From: Flavobacterium psychrophilum
GTDB taxonomy: Bacteria; Bacteroidota; Bacteroidia; Flavobacteriales; Flavobacteriaceae
Assembly (NCBI GenBank): GCA_003243255.1
Contig: QFQM01000229.1
Coordinates: 1-6,826, forward strand
Direction: 5' to 3'
DNA length: 6,826 nt
Numbering within the stretch: position 1 is the stretch's first letter; every line of letters begins with the position of its first letter. This document shows, one piece after another, positions 5,301 through 6,826 of the stretch. The notes below the pieces were generated by a model. The model saw nothing but the letters and a program-made list of their open reading frames with translations, was not told the DNA's origin and did not search any database. A program made the translations under genes and the position numbers.

Positions 5301-6826
5301 GACTTTGTGCCCTTATCCGATGAATTTAGCTTTGATTTCCTTTTTGCGGCTAACGAATATGGTAATTTTCAATGTCAATGGTTTGATGTATTTGGATTCC
5401 TTTTAAAGAATCTGGATAATCCAAGCCCAATAATACCGGGAGCTCCTTTCGATCAGAATTTAGCTGTAGTGCCTGGAACAACAACACCAATATCGGTGTC
5501 AACGATAAGGGATCAGGCTTACAATAATACTTGTCCATCTGTAAACCCGCAATGGTTTGGTCAGTATAATGCACCACCGCAAGGGAATCCTGCTAACTCT
5601 GCCATAAACATGAGAGGGCAGACCAAAGTAATGACGGCTTCGGCTACGGTAGTTCCCGGAGATGAATACAGGATTAAGCTTGCTGTAGGCGATTATAACG
5701 ATATGCAATTTGATACCGCTGTATTTATTGCCGGTGGTTCATTTAACCTTGGGCAACCTACACTTCCTGAAGATTTTCTTGTAACTCCTAATGCTGGGTA
5801 TGGAGAGAATTTTGCTTTGTGCGTGGGCGATGAGTTTATTCTTGAGCCTACATTTAATAGTAATACAAACTTTATTTTGCGTTGGAAAAAAGATGGTGTG
5901 TTGCTTACCGATGGAGCAGGTGTACCCCTGTCCGGAGATAGTATAACAGTTACTGAGCCTGGGGTGTATTCACTTTTAGCTGCTTTTCCTGCAGACCCTT
6001 CTTGTTTTATTGAAAGCAGCGTAAGGATAGAGTTTTATCCGGATGCGGAGATTACCGACCCGGAAGATCTTCATGAATGTGGTGATCCGCTTGGAACGCA
6101 TGCGTTTGATCTTCATGATAATGATGCTGTTATGATGCAGACAATTGCTGATCCATATGAATATGAAATTGAATATTATCATTCTATGCAGGAGATAGAA
6201 GAAGGTTACCCGATGATTGGCTATGATCCTGCGGTAGGATATATTGGATATGATGGGGAGGTGATTTATGCAAGAGTAATTGGTTTTTCTATACCATGTG
6301 AGACTATACGAACTTTTGAATTAAGAATTCACGATTGTGAGATTGAAATGGATCCATTGACAGTTCACATCTGTGAGCCGGCTCCTTATGATGGGGAAGT
6401 TATAGTTGATCTTACTTCTTATATTGATGAGATGACAGTTGTAGACCCTATACCTGCATCATATGTGTATACTTTCCATAATAATCAGGCTGATGCCAAT
6501 TCAGGTGATAATCCTATTGCTGATCCAACGGTGTATTCAACAAGTACTGAAACAGTTTGGGTAAGAGTTATAGACTCTGGTGCAACAGGAGACGTTGAGC
6601 CTAAAGGTGTTGAAGCGTTATCATTTGTAATAGATCCACAACCTGTAGTAGGTACTTATACTGATGTATTTGCATGTGATTCATACACGCTTACACCGGC
6701 AACTGTAGGTAATTATTATACCGGTCCGGGCGGAACAGGTACTCAAATTAATCCTGCTGTTCCATTGACAACTTCACAAACTGTTTATGTATATGCAGTA
6801 TCAGGTACAGCTCCTGATACCTGTAC
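2277..6826 (+). CDS. Giant secreted DUF11-repeat / choice-of-anchor L surface protein, probable T9SS cargo (3' truncated)
   Basis: One continuous frame gives 1516 complete codons from ATG 2277, with no stop before the window ends. Order of parts: signal peptide (1-19); seven DUF11-type repeats (about 22-883); choice-of-anchor L domain (about 893-1157); an Ig-like module with Cys1182, Trp1203 and Cys1243 (about 1166-1256); and flavobacterial pre-anchor modules (about 1257-1516). The last visible part (CDSYTLTPATVGNYYTGPGG, then SQTVYVYAVSG) is typical of sequence found shortly before CHU_C, the T9SS type B sorting domain. The anchor itself is beyond the window. The likely role is a cell-surface or released filament-like adhesin; this is inferred from architecture only, and no catalytic motif is visible. 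The repeats are rich in Thr, Asn, Val and Gly and almost devoid of Lys/Arg. The gene is divergent from nfu and has its own spacer. The start is supported by a TAAAA signal and the signal peptide. Confidence 0.9.
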   Translation, partial: MRKHLLTLLLFLGTFFSYAQSTLSVFTTNPDNSYVAGETLTWTVMITNNGPQPAYNVRATYAVPAFLFPLPPGVPKFTWYFGNNTGASGTNQPINNVTPVVAVGETITYTLSIKVPNDYTGTIPQVQVSYTKSADIEVINTDNQLTYTPGTQVVYTVSVINHGPEVADPVSIAMPIPAGITNFSWTGSNGSSGTNVALNNAIGLMAVNQVVTYTVTLDVPASYVGALTTQATVTSPNTVDPVPGCSQCTDTDNSVQDADIVVVNTNNQATYVPGASTSYTVTVTNNGPAAATNVVVNNAVPAGVTNFSWSGNGVPVTAGALNNTIGNMAVGQVVTYTVTFDVPAGYNAATLVSQTVVTSDRDPDTNCPQCTDTDISTATGADLVVVNTNGQTTYTPGTQTTYTITVTNNGPAAATNVNVFNAIPAGLTPPPGGGQYYVWTGTNGSIGVNIPVNNTIPTLPAGVTVTYTVVVQIPDTFEGDLVSQTVVTSNNDPNPACTQCLDVDTSTTPTVNLVITNTDNQEIYTAGSNSVYTVTLTNNGPYTASNVVVTNPIPAGITAFSWTGSNGSSGTNTALNNTIPSLAAGQTVTYTITLGVPAGFTGNLSSTASVTTTSTDPVPADNSATDIDNDVLSADIVVNKTLNQGSVYTAGANLIYTITVNNQGPTVASTITVDDAIPAGLDAAASVWTGSNGTSGTGNLSDIIATLAVGETVTYTLTIPVPSNYNTAASITNTVVVTSATPDPNPACTGCTHTATPNPQANLVTWKTNGQTEYIAGEQTVYTIVVTNAGPSDAHNVTVLDEKPVNIIYMSWFGNGVSGSGTINDLIPLLPAGQSVEYTVTMNVQPNHATFIGPLENVVVVESDTPDPFPDCPGCIDTDTPRPDYVTVDRFAYTTEELVMDVLINVGCIDVNDIVSSAGNINSNGATGYGMGYFNKNNSNFPIKDGVVLRAGNAQYCEGKFDMPGVPWNPSWIPSSTGSGLGDPDLQFLSQNVIGNPGTMMDVSYLQFDFVPLSDEFSFDFLFAANEYGNFQCQWFDVFGFLLKNLDNPSPIIPGAPFDQNLAVVPGTTTPISVSTIRDQAYNNTCPSVNPQWFGQYNAPPQGNPANSAINMRGQTKVMTASATVVPGDEYRIKLAVGDYNDMQFDTAVFIAGGSFNLGQPTLPEDFLVTPNAGYGENFALCVGDEFILEPTFNSNTNFILRWKKDGVLLTDGAGVPLSGDSITVTEPGVYSLLAAFPADPSCFIESSVRIEFYPDAEITDPEDLHECGDPLGTHAFDLHDNDAVMMQTIADPYEYEIEYYHSMQEIEEGYPMIGYDPAVGYIGYDGEVIYARVIGFSIPCETIRTFELRIHDCEIEMDPLTVHICEPAPYDGEVIVDLTSYIDEMTVVDPIPASYVYTFHNNQADANSGDNPIADPTVYSTSTETVWVRVIDSGATGDVEPKGVEALSFVIDPQPVVGTYTDVFACDSYTLTPATVGNYYTGPGGTGTQINPAVPLTTSQTVYVYAVSGTAPDTC
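2340..4925 (+). repeat. Array of seven DUF11-type repeats of about 110-130 residues
   Basis: Approximate repeat limits by residue: R1 22-133, R2 134-257, R3 258-380, R4 381-510, R5 511-633, R6 634-760, R7 761-883. A full unit reads: ADIVVVNT-N-Q; Y-PG-xx-YTVTVTNNGP-A-A-NV; a PAG turn; a conserved Trp in F-S-W-T-G-S-N-G; NNTI; a VTYTVT strand; VP; then a VTS strand ending in DPxPxC-xx-CTDTD. R2 to R5 are the most regular. R1 lacks the acidic tail, R4 carries a PPPGGG insertion before its Trp, and R7 is the most diverged. DUF11 units are beta-sandwiches common in long surface stalks. Nucleotide similarity is locally high: R2 and R5 share a 17-base exact match at 2841-2857 and 3972-3988. Confidence 0.9.
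4953..5747 (+). other. Choice-of-anchor L domain
   Basis: Residues about 893-1157. Recognisable blocks are TTEELVMDVLINVGCIDV, GYGMGYFNKN, FPIKDGVVLRAGNA, the long FDFVPLSDEFSFDFLFAANE block, CQWFDVFGFLLKN, LAVVPGTTTPISVSTI, and the closing TASATVVPGDEYRIKLAVGD followed by DTAVFIAGGSF. This domain is defined by occurring in surface proteins with differing C-terminal anchors in many phyla; its ligand is unknown. Cysteines at 908, 957, 1033 and 1086 are probably paired. All hallmark blocks are present, so the domain looks intact. Confidence 0.88.
5772..6044 (+). other. Ig-like module
   Basis: Residues about 1166-1256. FALCVGDEFILEP, then NFILRWKKDGVLL, then ITVTEPGVYSLLA and a Cys-containing strand. 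Cys1182, Trp1203 and Cys1243 are spaced like the disulfide and core tryptophan of an Ig-type sandwich. Such modules commonly sit between ligand domains and the T9SS sorting domain in Flavobacteria. Confidence 0.65.
6045..6826 (+). other. Pre-anchor modules, cut by window end
   Basis: Residues about 1257-1516, read as two full units and one partial unit. Unit 1 (about 1257-1353) has ECGDPLGTHAFDL, YEIEYYHS, VIYARVIG and FELRIHDC. Unit 2 (about 1354-1455) has VHICEPAPYDGEVIVDL, YVYTFHNN, ETVWVRVID. The partial unit begins near 1456 with FACDSYTLTPATVGNYYTGP. Units 1 and 2 share an opening Cys, an FDL/VDL strand, a Tyr-rich YY/YTFH strand with 'dA'-like helix, and an aromatic-ARV/VRV strand. This architecture is common just before CHU_C in flavobacterial T9SS cargo, but no sorting domain is within the window. 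Confidence 0.6.

Noticed and set aside
5350..6182. Minus-strand open frames at 5350-5577, 5499-5708 and 5976-6182
   Set aside because: They lie opposite well-supported choice-of-anchor L and Ig/pre-anchor coding sequence, two overlap each other in different frames, and none has a recognisable motif.

Overview
The window looks like a chromosomal piece from a member of the Bacteroidota, most likely Flavobacteriaceae. The evidence is an AT-rich composition, TAnnTTTG-type promoter elements, TAAAA instead of a Shine-Dalgarno sequence before a start codon, a signal peptide ending in the flavobacterial SYA|Q style, and a giant modular surface protein of the kind exported by the type IX secretion system (T9SS).

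There are three genes. Bases 1-1098 (+) are the C-terminal part of an AsmA-like envelope protein whose start lies outside the window. Bases 1131-2027 (-) encode a 298-residue Nfu-type iron-sulfur cluster carrier with a duplicated N-terminal domain and a C-terminal NifU domain with the CSGC motif. These two genes converge on a compact hairpin (1103-1124) that can serve as a terminator for both. From 2277 to the window end (+) runs one uninterrupted reading frame of at least 1516 codons for a secreted repeat protein. It contains a signal peptide, seven DUF11-type beta-sandwich repeats, a choice-of-anchor L domain, an Ig-like module, and then the flavobacterial modules that usually precede a T9SS type B (CHU_C) sorting domain. 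The real C-terminus and sorting signal are outside the window.

The 249-base divergent spacer (2028-2276) holds the leftward nfu promoter and probable rightward promoters for the surface protein. The three genes have no obvious shared pathway: two are envelope or surface functions and one is cytoplasmic Fe-S maturation.

No RNA gene, insertion sequence, CRISPR array or defence system is visible. The most unusual material is inside the surface protein: CxxC/acidic tails closing five of seven repeats, and a stretch of about 500 residues with only one Lys/Arg. I do not see a wholly new system here.
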